A stretch of DNA of 64,000 nucleotides from positions 85,422,042 to 85,486,041 of the forward strand of contig JBAIZL010000003.1 of the NCBI GenBank assembly GCA_036971475.1, given 5' to 3'. Of the stretch, positions 47,474 to 57,573 are shown in pieces (within the stretch, counting starts at the first letter, position 1; the number at the start of each line of letters is the position of its first letter). A program made the translations under genes and the position numbers. This DNA comes from Prosapia bicincta. Its lineage: Eukaryota; Arthropoda; Insecta; Hemiptera; Cercopidae. The notes under the pieces are model-generated. The model was given only the letters and a program-made list of their open reading frames with translations, did no database searches and was not told the DNA's origin.

Positions 47474-47589
47474 ATCATAAATAAATAAAACCTCTATACC
47501 ACAAATGACTTCTTTCTTTTATTTAAAACCTAGGTTTTAAATAAAAGAAAAAAGTCATTTGTGGTATAGTGGTTTTATTTATTTATGAT
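47474..47589. repeat. 116-bp near-perfect palindrome
   Basis: Arms 47,474-47,531 and 47,532-47,589 are inverted with two differences and no spacer, centred on AAAACCTAGGTTTT. No hammerhead core is visible. The ends are ATCATAAATAAATAAAACC and its complement. Confidence 0.95.
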
Positions 47590-48019
47590 TGATATATTTG
47601 TATATTTCGTACTTTTCTCATGTGACGATGTTTATTTTTGTATTCAGTTAGAGTAGAATTTGTAGGTTATATTTGATGTTCGTGTGGTTATGTTTTGTGG
47701 ATATGTGGTGTTCAGTAAAATGTAAACGTGTATGTGAGTGTTTTATGTGTTCCTGTAGGCGTGTGTAAAAATCGAATAAAATGTGAAAGGGTTTAAAACT
47801 AACTCCCACCGTAACCTAAAAACAACCAAAAGATATTATCTGAGTTGGCAATGGGGCACATCTTCTGAAACGGCCGTTGTCATTGAAACATAAAGTGTTA
47901 GTGTAAGCAAGCGTAACGTATTAATATTTGACTATGAGCTTAAGGGTCATAGACTCAACTCATATTGAATTACAAGTAATTATTTTGAGAACTACGTCAA
48001 AATTAAAAACAAATAAAAT
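47590..48019. other. No gene seen
   Basis: Mixed sequence between two fold-backs. The 67-codon frame at 47,928-48,131 runs into the next inverted repeat. Confidence 0.4.
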
Positions 48020-48049
48020 CATACACAAAACTCACAAATTAACCACTTA

Positions 48050-48098
48050 TTTACACATACGCGTTTCAATGATCAAGTCATCATCATCGGTGAGTGTT
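48050..48098 (-). ncRNA. Hammerhead-like motif, left arm
   Basis: On the minus strand the core is CCGATGA (complement of 48,084-48,090; one change from CTGATGA). Stem II GATGA/TCATT follows after the extra T, then GAAAC and the palindromic helix III ACGCGT (complement of 48,059-48,064). Helix I can form TG with CA next to the core and then GT with AC. Confidence 0.45.
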
Positions 48099-48149
48099 AC
48101 TACTACAAACTCTAACTCAGAACAGTTGTAAGTTAGAGTTTGTAGTAGT

Positions 48150-48197
48150 AACACTCACTGATGATGATGACTGGGTCATTGAAACGCGTAAGAGTAA
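48150..48197 (+). ncRNA. Hammerhead-like motif, right arm
   Basis: CTGATGA (48,158-48,164), extra T, stem II GATGAC (48,166-48,171) pairing six positions with GTCATT (48,175-48,180) around loop TGG, then GAAAC (48,181-48,185). The palindrome ACGCGT (48,184-48,189) gives a helix III with a GC loop or a dimer helix. A cleavage site would follow A 48,190. Helix I pairs GAGT after the site with ACTC before the core, next to one A-A mismatch that is U-A in the sister arm. Confidence 0.6.
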
Positions 48198-48228
48198 ATA
48201 AATGATTAATTTGTGAGTTTTGTGTATG

Positions 48229-48337
48229 TTTTCAACATAACCTCACAAGCTAAGCTCAAAGAATATTTGTTTAAGTAAAAACTATTAACTTACTATGCTA
48301 TTGCGCTTTGACACCGTCACTTGAGTCCGTTTAGGTC

Positions 48338-48384
<47 letters not shown>

Positions 48385-48870
48385 AGAGTTTTGCATATTT
48401 TTTGTGTGCTTTTCTGAATCGGGGCAGATTGAAAGCTAAAACAGATAGTTGTGCGCTTGATTACCAAAGTGAAATTAATTTTCGAGTTGTTTTTATTTTT
48501 CTGTTTAAAATAATAAGATTTTTTATATGCATGTAAAACACCAAATAATAAAGAGTCTATAGTGACTAATTCTGAATATTTTTTAGAGATATCTTTTAGC
48601 TAAAAAGAGATATGGACATTTAGAGACGAGTAAAATATCTTTAAAGGTTTTCAAGTTTTGCGGTTGCCACAGTGTTTTAAAATAGATGTATTACCTTTGG
48701 CGTGTACGACAAAATTTTAAAAATGTCACCGTGTTTAGAGAGGAGACCTTGGTTTCGTAATCAGTCTTCTCATTGAAACATTTAACCGTCTTAAAGTGTT
48801 TTCCTTTATGCATATGGTGCCTAAGAATAAATTGAAAAATAGAAACATTTACTCCATCAGTTAGAAATAT
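48229..48870. other. No gene seen; (TA)n at 48,342-48,382
   Basis: AT-rich with one 41-bp TA tract. A 71-codon frame starting at 48,321 crosses the tract and is not credible. Confidence 0.5.
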
Positions 48871-48872
48871 TC

Positions 48873-49108
48873 ACTTAAATCTCATTTAACAACACATGGC
48901 TACTATCAACATAGCATGGCCCTTAGTTAGTGTCTGTCGTTATAAATAAGAAAATAATTTCGTATTGTGAATGGCTGGATGTCCCTTCAGAGTATGCAAA
49001 CTATGTACACGCCTCGTACCGCAGCATGCCAGACCCAATCTGCACAACAATGTTGCCAACCGTTACTATTCCGTATATACCACACTTTCCATACCCCAGG
49101 AAATTATA

Positions 49109-49162
<54 letters not shown>

Positions 49163-49290
49163 ATTTCATTTATTAAAATGTAATTTCATAACGTATCACC
49201 TCGTGGTGAATGAAAATAAGAACATAACCTATCCAAGCGTAATGATTTTATGAATTATATAAAGATCTATTTCAAATGGGTATTACTAAC
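48873..49290 (+). repeat. Dispersed repeat family B, copy 2
   Basis: It aligns with 9,243-9,660 (see that entry). The core reads EWLDVPSEYANYVHA and stays open through CTTMLPTVTIPYIPHFPYP before a TA tract. The TA tract replaces the AATATAATATACAGG segment of copy 1. Confidence 0.8.
49112..49158. repeat. (TA)n microsatellite
   Basis: A 47-bp TA tract grown within family B copy 2. Confidence 0.98.
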
Positions 49291-49835
49291 AAAAACCATA
49301 TTGGCAGATTGTCATATTTATTACATTTTTTTTTGTTATAACTGAAACTACCTGTTAATCATGTATTTTATTTCCAATATCGATCGTCGAAACTTGTTTG
49401 TATAGAGATGAGGCGGTGCCATATTTAATGGAGTTTATAGTGTTCTTGGAATATTTTTTGAAAGCTTGTGAGCTGTTTACTCTATAAGCCTACTATATAT
49501 AAGATATATTATTATGACGTATAAACTGTTTGTATCATTGCCATTAATTTGTTTCTGGCTAAGGAACAAATAAGTAGAATAAGGATGTGTTTTTTGTGTG
49601 TTTATTTATTTTATATTCATATTTTGTAATGAGTGCAGTTTTTGTTATTGTTTGTGTTAAATTTTGTCGGTGATTTTAGTATAATAACGTGAACTAGAAA
49701 ATTGGCATTACTGATGTCAGTCATATTGTAACCGGTGAAAAAATACGTCGTTAGAATTTATTGGTTTTGTTGTGTTTACATCCTACATATTTTTTTTCTC
49801 TGTTTTTCGAATGCGAGTGAACGTGTGTCACCACA
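49291..49835. other. No gene seen
   Basis: AT-rich, apparently unique. Confidence 0.4.
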
Positions 49836-49837
49836 AA

Positions 49838-49847
49838 GACACACACA

Positions 49848-49886
<39 letters not shown>

Positions 49887-49915
49887 GGAGGGAGACACAC
49901 ACACACACACACACA
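49838..49915. repeat. Compound (CA)(GA)(CA) microsatellite
   Basis: CA repeats, then GA with GGGAGGGAG, then CA again. Confidence 0.97.
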
Positions 49916-50520
49916 TACTACACAAATATATAAAATGCGAAATAGTTTAAACACATGGAAATATTCTATACAATAATAGGGACATTAATTTATTGAATGT
50001 GTGTCCAATCAGCAATACGGAAAAATCGGTTGAAGGGTGTCTGAATCATAAATTTAATATTGAATGACAGTGAAATAATAAATTTACCTTTTTCCTTAAA
50101 AGACAGGACATTCTGAAAAGAAAATAGATTCCAGGATGAGTAATCTATCTTTCTAATATCTTTGTAAAATCGTAGCAATAAGGAAGTAATGTTTTTAATA
50201 CACAAAAAATTATCTTCCAAGCATTTATATTGTATACGTTTTCCGGCTTTTTTCAACCTGTGATCTGATTTTTATATATTAAAATAAGAGTCTTAAGTGA
50301 AAAAAAATCATAAGGTTAGAATCCTTGACAGGTTGTCATGATTAGAGCGATTACAAACAAGTAATTTTTGTAAAACTTTAAACATAGATGTTATATTTAA
50401 TATTTCCAGTTAGAATCAGTTCGAGTAAGAACATTTCACTTGTAATAACCTTTAAAAGAAATTCAAATTTGTCTTCATTAAGTCAGACTCTATGATTGGA
50501 CACAACAACAATAATGTTTT
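49916..50520. other. No gene firmly supported
   Basis: AT-rich. An 88-codon minus frame (50,256-49,990) reads a Lys/Phe/Ile-rich protein starting MKKAGKRIQYKC. It may be a transposon scrap, but no motif is diagnostic. Confidence 0.35.
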
Positions 50521-50850
50521 CTGTTTTCATCTGTGAGTTTATACCCGCGCTCGGTCGTCACGTCGCGCTAACAAAGAAGCCCCGTACAGGACCTGTAAAG
50601 TAATTGCGCCGTCGCTATTGCCTTCCTTACGATCACTTCGAACCTGATGGCTGTGGCTCTTCTACGGGCCCATTACATTCTAAGATCTAATGGAACCTTC
50701 TAGAGTCCTTTGTTGCATTGCATTGAGGAAGGGCAACATTAGTAGGGATGTCGCGGGTAAATGGGTAAACATCTTCAGTGTAATGGGAACTAGTAGAATA
50801 GAGGTGGGCGTGGCTTTGCGATCATTGGAGAGTAAATTAAAAACACACTC
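50521..50850. other. Single-copy GC-balanced island
   Basis: Unique block with many CpGs, strongest at 50,545-50,700. No frame over 60 codons and no repeat. One of the best conserved non-coding element candidates by composition. Confidence 0.35.
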
Positions 50851-51640
50851 TGTCTCTAGATAAAACGTTTAATTACAATATTAATCGTTTCGACTAGAGC
50901 GTTGCCTTCGGTAGTGGTTATCAAATTTTGTAACATCCCCACCACTAAGACTTAAGTATTTACAAATGCTTGTATTTTTATATAATAAGCCGAAAAATGT
51001 TTCAAATCTATTCAATCAACTTCAAGGAAAATAAATTTCAATTTACTAAAAATTATTTACAAAGTTATCCAACCATTCGTTTCCGATTTATCTCTTTAAC
51101 AAAACAAAACTTTCGTACAGGCTGTAATGATACTAAGTAAAAGGAGTTTGTAAATTTGTAGATTTAAAACCCTTTTTTTGACCGACATTTTGTATTTCTA
51201 AAGCAAAACGCATACCTTCAATAAACGAATAAATAATGACATTTGATACAAATCAAGCCAGTGGCCGTTTTCATCGAATGTACGGTATTTGAAAACAATT
51301 GATTAGATTGGTGTTTTGAAATATCTAAATAATATATTACAGTATTTAATTCTGTAGTATTACTGTAACAATGAGTTTTAGAAGGTTGTCTCTTGTAAAC
51401 ATTTAAAACATTTCATTTTTACGAGGTGGTACTTCGGGTTTTCACAGTTTCAAAAACAAACGAGAAAGCAAGGAAAATGTACATGTAAGATAGTAATGAG
51501 AAGTTGAAATGGATAGTTTGGGCTTTTAAATAAAATTAGGAGATTATCAAATATTAGGCATGGAAACATTTAAATACCTTCCATAGTAAAGTGTCCATTT
51601 TATTAAATATAATTCATATAATAAATATGGATACATGTTC
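50851..51640. other. No gene seen
   Basis: AT-rich, apparently unique. Confidence 0.45.
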
Positions 51641-51643
51641 CTA

Positions 51644-51801
51644 ATATATATGTTTGTTAATGTGTAGGCGTGTAAGTTACTTGAAATGCATATGTATATA
51701 TGTATTTCAACTAACATACAAGCCTACACATTAACAAACATATATATATACACATACATGTATATATGTTTGTTAATGTGTAGGCGTGTACGTTAGTTGA
51801 A

Positions 51802-51808
<7 letters not shown>
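51644..51808. repeat. Three alternating inverted copies of a 48-bp unit
   Basis: Units at about 51,644-51,691 (+), 51,700-51,747 (-) and 51,761-51,808 (+) share GTTTGTTAATGTGTAGGCGT and its complement and are separated by short TA/CA-rich joints. A TA tract follows at 51,806-51,845. Adjacent units can fold as hairpins in two alternative ways. Confidence 0.9.
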
Positions 51809-51851
<43 letters not shown>

Positions 51852-51875
51852 CGCAAAATGTATTCTTTTGTATTA

Positions 51876-51979
51876 ATAAAGAACTAAGTCAAAATACAAA
51901 TACAAGAATTATAATTGAATTTACAATATTGTAAATTCAATTATAATTCTTGTATTTGTATTTTGACTTAGTTCTTTAT
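51876..51979. repeat. Perfect 104-bp palindrome, no spacer
   Basis: Bases 51,876-51,927 are the exact complement of 51,928-51,979, centred on TTACAATATTGTAA. A short TA tract follows at 51,978-52,000. Every pair was checked by eye with no mismatch. Such a structure is unstable in cloning and replication, so its perfection implies a recent origin. Confidence 0.97.
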
Positions 51980-52159
51980 ATATATATATATATATATATA
52001 ATGGTATAATTACGTCAGTTTTTGAAACCTGTTATTTAGTTTAATGTATTCATATTTTTTCTTTGTTTCGTTTTCGGCTTCATTTTTAGTTTTATTAGTT
52101 ATATATTTCGGCAGGGCTTTATATTATTATTTCCTTTTACATATATTTACACTTACGTT

Positions 52160-52450
52160 TTTATTTCAGTTTGTTGGAATGTGGTGCGAGAGATATTCCC
52201 ATCGTGTGCACAATGGGCAGTGTAGCTTTGTGTAAAGCCATTTAGTTGCTCGCACCAGTATTTACATGTGGCTTTAACAATGGGTCGAACTTTCCAGTAT
52301 CCTAAGTGCCCCTAGCTCGCTGCGGTTTTACGGTTCTGTGACAATCGCCAGCGCGGTTTCCACTAGATGTTTTTGTGGTTGGCCTAGTCAGGGATCTGCG
52401 GTTCACCTGTTGTCCATGAGGTGCATGCAGGGAGGTACGTCCTCCTATAG
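52160..52450. other. Single-copy GC-balanced island
   Basis: Unique CpG-containing block between a palindrome and the 157-bp satellite. It contains the three-stem fold at 52,182-52,257. The last part shares AGAGACGGCGTAGT with 32,790-32,803 of the pogo-like copies, which may be chance or a fragment. Confidence 0.35.
52182..52257 (+). ncRNA. Nested three-stem RNA-like fold (candidate)
   Basis: Outer stem TGGTGCGAG (52,182-52,190) pairs perfectly with CTCGCACCA (52,249-52,257). Inside are stem CCCAT/ATGGG (52,198-52,202 with 52,213-52,217; its loop holds the palindrome TGTGCACA) and stem GCTTT/AAAGC (52,225-52,229 with 52,234-52,238, loop GTGT). Together they form a three-way junction. No known RNA family comes to mind. 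Function and even strand are open. Confidence 0.3.
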
Positions 52451-52599
52451 AGACGGCGTAGTAAATACAAATCTCACTCCTTGTTGTAAGTTTGGAAATA
52501 TTTCGTTGTAACTACTCACAAATAGGCTACTTACAAGTCGTCGTTAATAATTAAAATATTTTCCCGAAAAGTCTTAAATAAAAATACAATTACAATAGA

Positions 52600-55500
52600 C
52601 AGACACAGATGAATATCAGTTGCATGTAAGGAACGCAACGTTCTGTATTTTATTTCTCCTTTAGGTTTACATGAGATATAATTTAAAGCTAGTAGTACAA
52701 GCTTTACTACTAGAGTACTACACCTACAGAGTAGTCACTTCAGTTACACTGGCTAACAGACACAGATGAATATCAGTTGCATGTAAGGAACGCAACGTTC
52801 TGTATTTTATTTCTCCTTTAGGTTTACATGAGATATAATTTAAAGCTAGTAGTACAATCTTTACTACTAGAGTACTACACCTACAGAGTAGTCACTTCAG
52901 TTACACTGGCTAACAGACACAGATGAGTATCAGTTGCATGTAAGGAACGCAACGTTCTGTATTTTATTTCTCCTTTAGGTTTACATGAGATATAATTTAA
53001 AGCTAGTAGTACAAGCTTTACTACTAGAGTACTACACCTACAGAGTAGTCACTTCAGTTACACTGACTAACAGACACAGATGAGTATCAGTTGCATGTAA
53101 GGAACGCAACGTTCTGTATTTTATTTCTGATTTAGGTTTACATGAGATATAATTTAAAGCTAGTAGTACAAGCTTTACTACTAGAGTACTACACCTACAG
53201 AGTAGTCACTTCAGTTACACTGGCTAACAGACACAGATGAGTATCAGTTGCATGTAAGGAACGCAACGTTCTGTATTTTATTTCTCCTTTAGGTTTACAT
53301 GAGATATAATTTAAAGCTAGTAGTACAAGCTTTACTACTAGAGTACTACACCTACAGAGTATTCACTTCAGTTACACTGGCTAACAGACACAGATGAGTA
53401 TCAGTTGCATGTAAGGAACGCAACGTTCTGTATTTTATTTCTCCTTTAGGTTTACATGAGATATAATTTAAAGCTAGTAGTACAAGCTTTACTACTACAG
53501 TACTACACCTACAGAGTAGTCACTTCAGTTACACTGGCTAACAGACACAGATGAGTATCAGTTGCATGTAAGGAACGCAACGTTCTGTATTTTATTTCTC
53601 CTTTAGGTTTACATAAGATATAATTTAAAGCTAGTAGTACAAGCTTTACTACTAGAGTACTACACCTACAGAGTAATCACTTCAGTTACACTGGCTAACA
53701 GACACAGATGAGTATCAGTTGCATGTAAGGAACGCAACGTTCTGTATTTTATTTCTCCTTTAGGTTTACATGAGATATAATTTAAAGCTAGTAGTACAAG
53801 CTTTACTACTAGAGTACTACACCTACAGAGTAGTCACTTCAGTTACACTGGCTAACAGACACAGATGAGTATCAGTTGCATGTAAGGAACGCAACGTTCT
53901 GTATTTTATTTCTCCTTTAGGTTTGCATGAGATATAATTTAAAGCTAGTAGTACAAGCTTTACTACTACAGTACTACACCTACAGAGTAGTCACTTCAGT
54001 TACACTGGCTAACAGACACAGATGAGTATCAGTTGCATGTAAGGAACGCAACGTTCTGTATTTTATTTCTCCTTTAGGTTTACATGAGATATAATTTAAA
54101 GCTAGTAGTACAAGCTTTACTACTAGAGTACTACACCAACAGAGTAGTCACTTCAGTTACACTGGCTAACAGACACAGATGAGTATCAGTTGCATGTAAG
54201 GAACCCAACGTTCTGTATTTTATTTCTCCTTTAGGTTTACATGAGATATAATTTAAAGCTAGTAGTACAAGCTTTACTACTAGAGTACTACACCTACAGA
54301 GTAGTCACTTCAGTTACACTGGCTAACAGACACAGATGAGTATCAGTTGCATGTAAGGAACGCAACGTTCTGTATTTTATTTCTCCTTTAGGTTTACATG
54401 AGATATAATTTAAAGCTAGTAGTACAAGCTTTACTACTAGAGTACTACACCTACTGCAGAGTAGTCACTTCAGTTACACTGGCTAACAGACACAGATGAG
54501 TATCAGTTGCATGTAAGGAACGCAACGTTCTGTATTTTATTTCTCCTTTAGGTTTACATGAGATATAATTTAAAGCTAGTAGTACAAGCTTTACTACTAC
54601 AGTACTACACCTACAGAGTAGTCACTTCAGTTACACTGGCTAACAGACACAGATGAGTATCAGTTGCATGTAAGGAACGCAACGTTCTGTATTTTATTTC
54701 TCCTTTAGGTTTACATGAGATATAATTTAAAGCTAGTAGTACAAGCTTTACTACTAGAGTACTACACCTACAGAGTAGTCACTTCAGTTACACTGGCTAA
54801 CAGACACAGATGAGTATCAGTTGCATGTAAGGAACGCAACGTTCTGTATTTTATTTCTCCTTTAGGTTTACATGAGATATAATTTAAAGCTAGTAGGACA
54901 AGCTTTACTACTAGAGTACTACACCTACAGAGTAGTCACTTCAGTTACACTGGCTAACAGACACAGATGAGTATCAGTTGCATGTAAGGAACGCAACGTT
55001 CTGTATTTTATTTCTCCTTTAGGTTTACATGAGATATAATTTAAAGCTAGTAGTACAAGCTTTACTACTAGAGTACTACACCTACAGAGTAGTCACTTCA
55101 GTTACACTGGCTAACAGACACAGATGAGTATCAGTTGCATGTAAGGAACGCAACATTCTGTATTTTATTTCTCCTTTAGGTTTACATGAGATATAATTTA
55201 AAGCTAGTAGTACAAGCTTTACCACTAGAGTACTACACCTACAGAGTAGTCACTTCAGTTACACTGGCTAACAGACACAGATGAGTATCAGTTGCATGTA
55301 AGGAACGCAACGTTCTATATTTCATTTCTCCTTTAGGTTTACATGAGATATAATTTAAAGCTAGTAGTACAAGCTTTACTACTAGAGTACTACACCTACA
55401 GAGTAGTCACTTCAGTTACACTGGCTAACAGACACAGATGAGTATCAGTTGCATGTAAGGAACGCAACATTCTGTATTTTATTTCTCCTTTAGGTTTACA

Positions 55501-56369
55501 TGAGATATAATTTAAAGCTAGTAGTACAAGCTTTACTACTAGAGTACTACACCTACAGAGTAGTCACTTCAGTTACACTGGCTAACAGAAACAGATGAGT
55601 ATCAGTTGCATGTAAGGAACGCAACGTTCTGTATTTTATTTCTTCTTTAGGTTTACATGAGATATAATTTAAAGCTAGTAGTACAAGCTTTACTACTAGA
55701 GTACTACACCTACAGAGTAGTCACTTCAGTTACACTGGCTAACAGACACAGATGAATATCAGTTGCATGTAAGGAACGCAACGTTCTGTATTTTATTTCT
55801 CCTTTAGGTGTACATGAGATATAATTTAAAGCTAGTAGTACAAGCTTTACTACTAGAGTACTACACCTACAGAGTAGTCACTTCAGTTACACTGGCTAAC
55901 AGACACAGATGAGTATCAGTTGCATGTAAGGAACGCAACGTTCTGTATTTTATTTCTCCTTTAGGTTTACATGAGATATAATTTAAAGCTAGTAGTACAA
56001 GCTTTACTACTAGAGTACTACACCTACAGAGTAGTCACTTCAGTTACACTGGCTAACAGACACAGATGAGTATCAGTTGCATGTAAGGAACGCAACGTTC
56101 TGTATTTTATTTCTCCTTTAGGTTTACATGAGATATAATTTAAAGCTAGTAGTACAAGCTTTACTACTAGAGTACTACACCTACAGAGTAGTCACTTCAG
56201 TTACACTGGCTAACAGACACAGATGAGTATCAGTTGCATGTAAGGAACGCAACGTTTTGTATTTTATTTCTCCTTTAGGTTTACATGAGATATAATTTAA
56301 AGCTAGTAGTACAAGCTTTACTACTAGAGTACTACACCTACAGAGTAGTCACTTCAGTTACACTGGCTA
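52600..56369. repeat. 157-bp satellite array, about 24 copies
   Basis: AGACACAGAT recurs at 52601, 52758, 52915 and so on at 157 bp. The span fits 24 units, one of which has three extra bases (near 54,452). Units differ by only a few substitutions (for example CTACTACAG for CTACTAGAG, GAATATC for GAGTATC), with sharp, undiverged edges. Each unit contains the inverted pair CTAGTAGTA/TACTACTAG around CAAGCTT, GAACG/CGTTC near its start, a GTAAGG word and a TTTATTTCTCCTTTAG pyrimidine tract. Recent amplification is likely. Confidence 0.98.
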
Positions 56370-56587
56370 CTCCATGATTACTTTTTCTTGTAATCAGAAG
56401 ATGTTTTATTAGACGCTTTAGTTATAAATTGTGCTCATGGTTCTCATCTTAATATTATTAATTTTTTTACTTAGCATTTATTAGAATTTAATATTTCAAT
56501 TTTAACTGTTAATTTTAATTTTTTATTTTATTTGCCAAGTTTTAATGTAATTTGAAATATGGGTTTTTTCACTCTTACTCTCTAACT

Positions 56588-56590
<3 letters not shown>
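56370..56590. other. AT-rich spacer, nothing seen
   Basis: Short AT-rich sequence between the satellite and a TA tract. Confidence 0.4.

Positions 56591-56641
<51 letters not shown>
56591..56641. repeat. (TA)n microsatellite
   Basis: A 51-bp TA tract abutting a PLE-like end. Confidence 0.98.
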
Positions 56642-56646
<5 letters not shown>

Positions 56647-56775
56647 TATGGTGATATGTTTTCTTGTAATATAGTTAATAAATTAAAAATATTTCAATAA
56701 CAAGAATGCTTTTAATGAATATATTTATTCAAAGCTTTTCGCCGATAAAATAGTACCAGCATCTTCCTGTTTTAT
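56642..56775 (-). mobile_element. Solitary PLE-like end
   Basis: It matches 12,577-12,700 almost throughout (TTAAATATGGTGATATG, CTTGTAATATAGTTAATAAA, CAAAGCTTTTCGCCGATAAA, AGTACCAGCATCTTCC), then stops in a TATA-rich joint. The next PLE-like end, at 56,786, follows in the same orientation. Confidence 0.7.
56726..56772 (-). ncRNA. Hammerhead-like motif, core decayed
   Basis: On the minus strand stem II GCTGGTA/TATCGGC and GAAAAGCTTTG are intact, but CTGAAGA has become GGAAGA, so catalysis is not expected. Confidence 0.4.
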
Positions 56776-56837
56776 ATACATATATATTTGAAAAACAACT
56801 CAGGCTATTCAAATACTAGAGATATTTTTTAAATTAT

Positions 56838-56888
56838 AATACAAAGATTTTCGTTGGTAAACAGTACCAACATCATCAGGAATGAATA
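56838..56888 (-). ncRNA. Hammerhead-like motif, most complete copy
   Basis: On the minus strand the core CTGATGA (complement of 56,873-56,879) is exact. It is followed by one extra T, stem II GTTGGTA/TACCAAC (complements of 56,865-56,871 and 56,853-56,859) as a perfect 7-bp helix with a 5-base loop, and then GAAAA. The bases AATCTT can form a two-pair helix III, with a candidate cleavage site at the following T, and helix I can start G-C. The stem II sequence differs from the 12.8-kb copies at several positions while pairing is kept. Confidence 0.6.
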
Positions 56889-56964
56889 ACTCAATAATGC
56901 AAGATATAAAACATATGTTAAATTAGAAATAGATTTGTTGCTAAATTTATACAAATTGCCAAGC

Positions 56965-57400
56965 TTAATTTGTTGCTGTAACATTATAGACATTGAATAT
57001 AGTATCAAATATAGAATGTAATTGTATTTGTTCATTTATTAATTTGTTATTATTACTGTATTTATACATTTCGAATGCTTCATATATTCATTCTTAATCC
57101 TTTATTAATTTCTTCTATAAGTTTCATATTATCAATATATGGAAATTAGTAGTTATTATTATTACTATGATTTGCACAATTTGATTTATATATATCTGGA
57201 TTTACGTAAGCATTAAAATGTTCTTTATAACATTCTTTTAATTTCGTTTTGACCTATATAAGTTTTGTTGCAGCTTTCACGTTCTAATTTATAAACACCA
57301 CCTTTTTCATGCATATTATTTTTTTTATTATTGTTATTCATAAGAGGTTTAAGTTGTTGGATGTATTTAATAACAAGCGCCCGAAGAGGGTTTTGAGGGG
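56965..57400 (-). pseudogene. Penelope-like protein C-terminus with GIY-YIG domain
   Basis: Reading from about 57,400 down: ALVIKYIQQLKPLMNN, then GGVYKLERESCNKTYIGQ (57,303-57,250), which holds both halves of the GIY-YIG signature (GVY and YIG) with a Cys between them. A frameshift near 57,245 is followed by KTKLKECYKEHFNAY in the next frame, the usual R/K...E-H segment. A stop (near 57,150) and a second shift follow, then IYEAFEMYKYSNNNKLINEQ, typical of PLE C-termini, with a stop at 56,965-56,967. Three disruptions make it a pseudogene. The RT core is not found upstream. Confidence 0.75.
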
Positions 57401-57445
57401 TATTGATACATTATTTGACCTTCTGACTGTTTATAATTGAAAACA

Positions 57446-57573
57446 CATACACGCACGCACTCACGCACTTACACACTCACACACACACACACACACACAC
57501 ACGCGCGCGCACGCACACACGCACTCACGCACACACACACGCATGCACAAACACACACACACACACACACACA
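57446..57573. repeat. Imperfect (CA)n with CG-rich interruptions
   Basis: CA repeats mixed with CGCGCGCGCACGC and CGCACTCACGC. The 74-codon frame across it is an artefact. Confidence 0.95.

Larger units (their letters stand above)
48020..48228. repeat. Fold-back pair with hammerhead-like arms
   Basis: Arms of 98 bp at 48,020-48,117 and 48,131-48,228 are inverted copies with about eight differences and a 13-bp loop. Each arm carries a hammerhead-like core, oriented away from the loop. Interpreted as head-to-head PLE terminal repeats of a different subfamily from 12,603-12,888. Confidence 0.85.
56786..57400 (-). mobile_element. Penelope-like element, 3' part
   Basis: A terminal repeat with a hammerhead-like core (56,838-56,888) is followed, reading the minus strand, by the C-terminal end of a PLE protein with a GIY-YIG endonuclease (56,965-57,400). 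The end sequence GGCTATTCAAATAC near 56,804 matches the inverted ends of the derivative at 3,793-4,503. The left limit is a TATA-rich joint and the right limit is uncertain. Confidence 0.7.

Noticed and set aside
52449..52470. Link between AGAGACGGCGTAGT here and in the pogo-like copies as proof of a shared element
   Set aside because: Only 14 bases match. Flanking sequence does not align, so it is kept as a remark only.
52600..56369. Possible array of tandem ncRNA or histone-type genes
   Set aside because: The 157-bp unit has no frame, no pol III boxes and no snRNA or 5S features. It behaves as satellite DNA.
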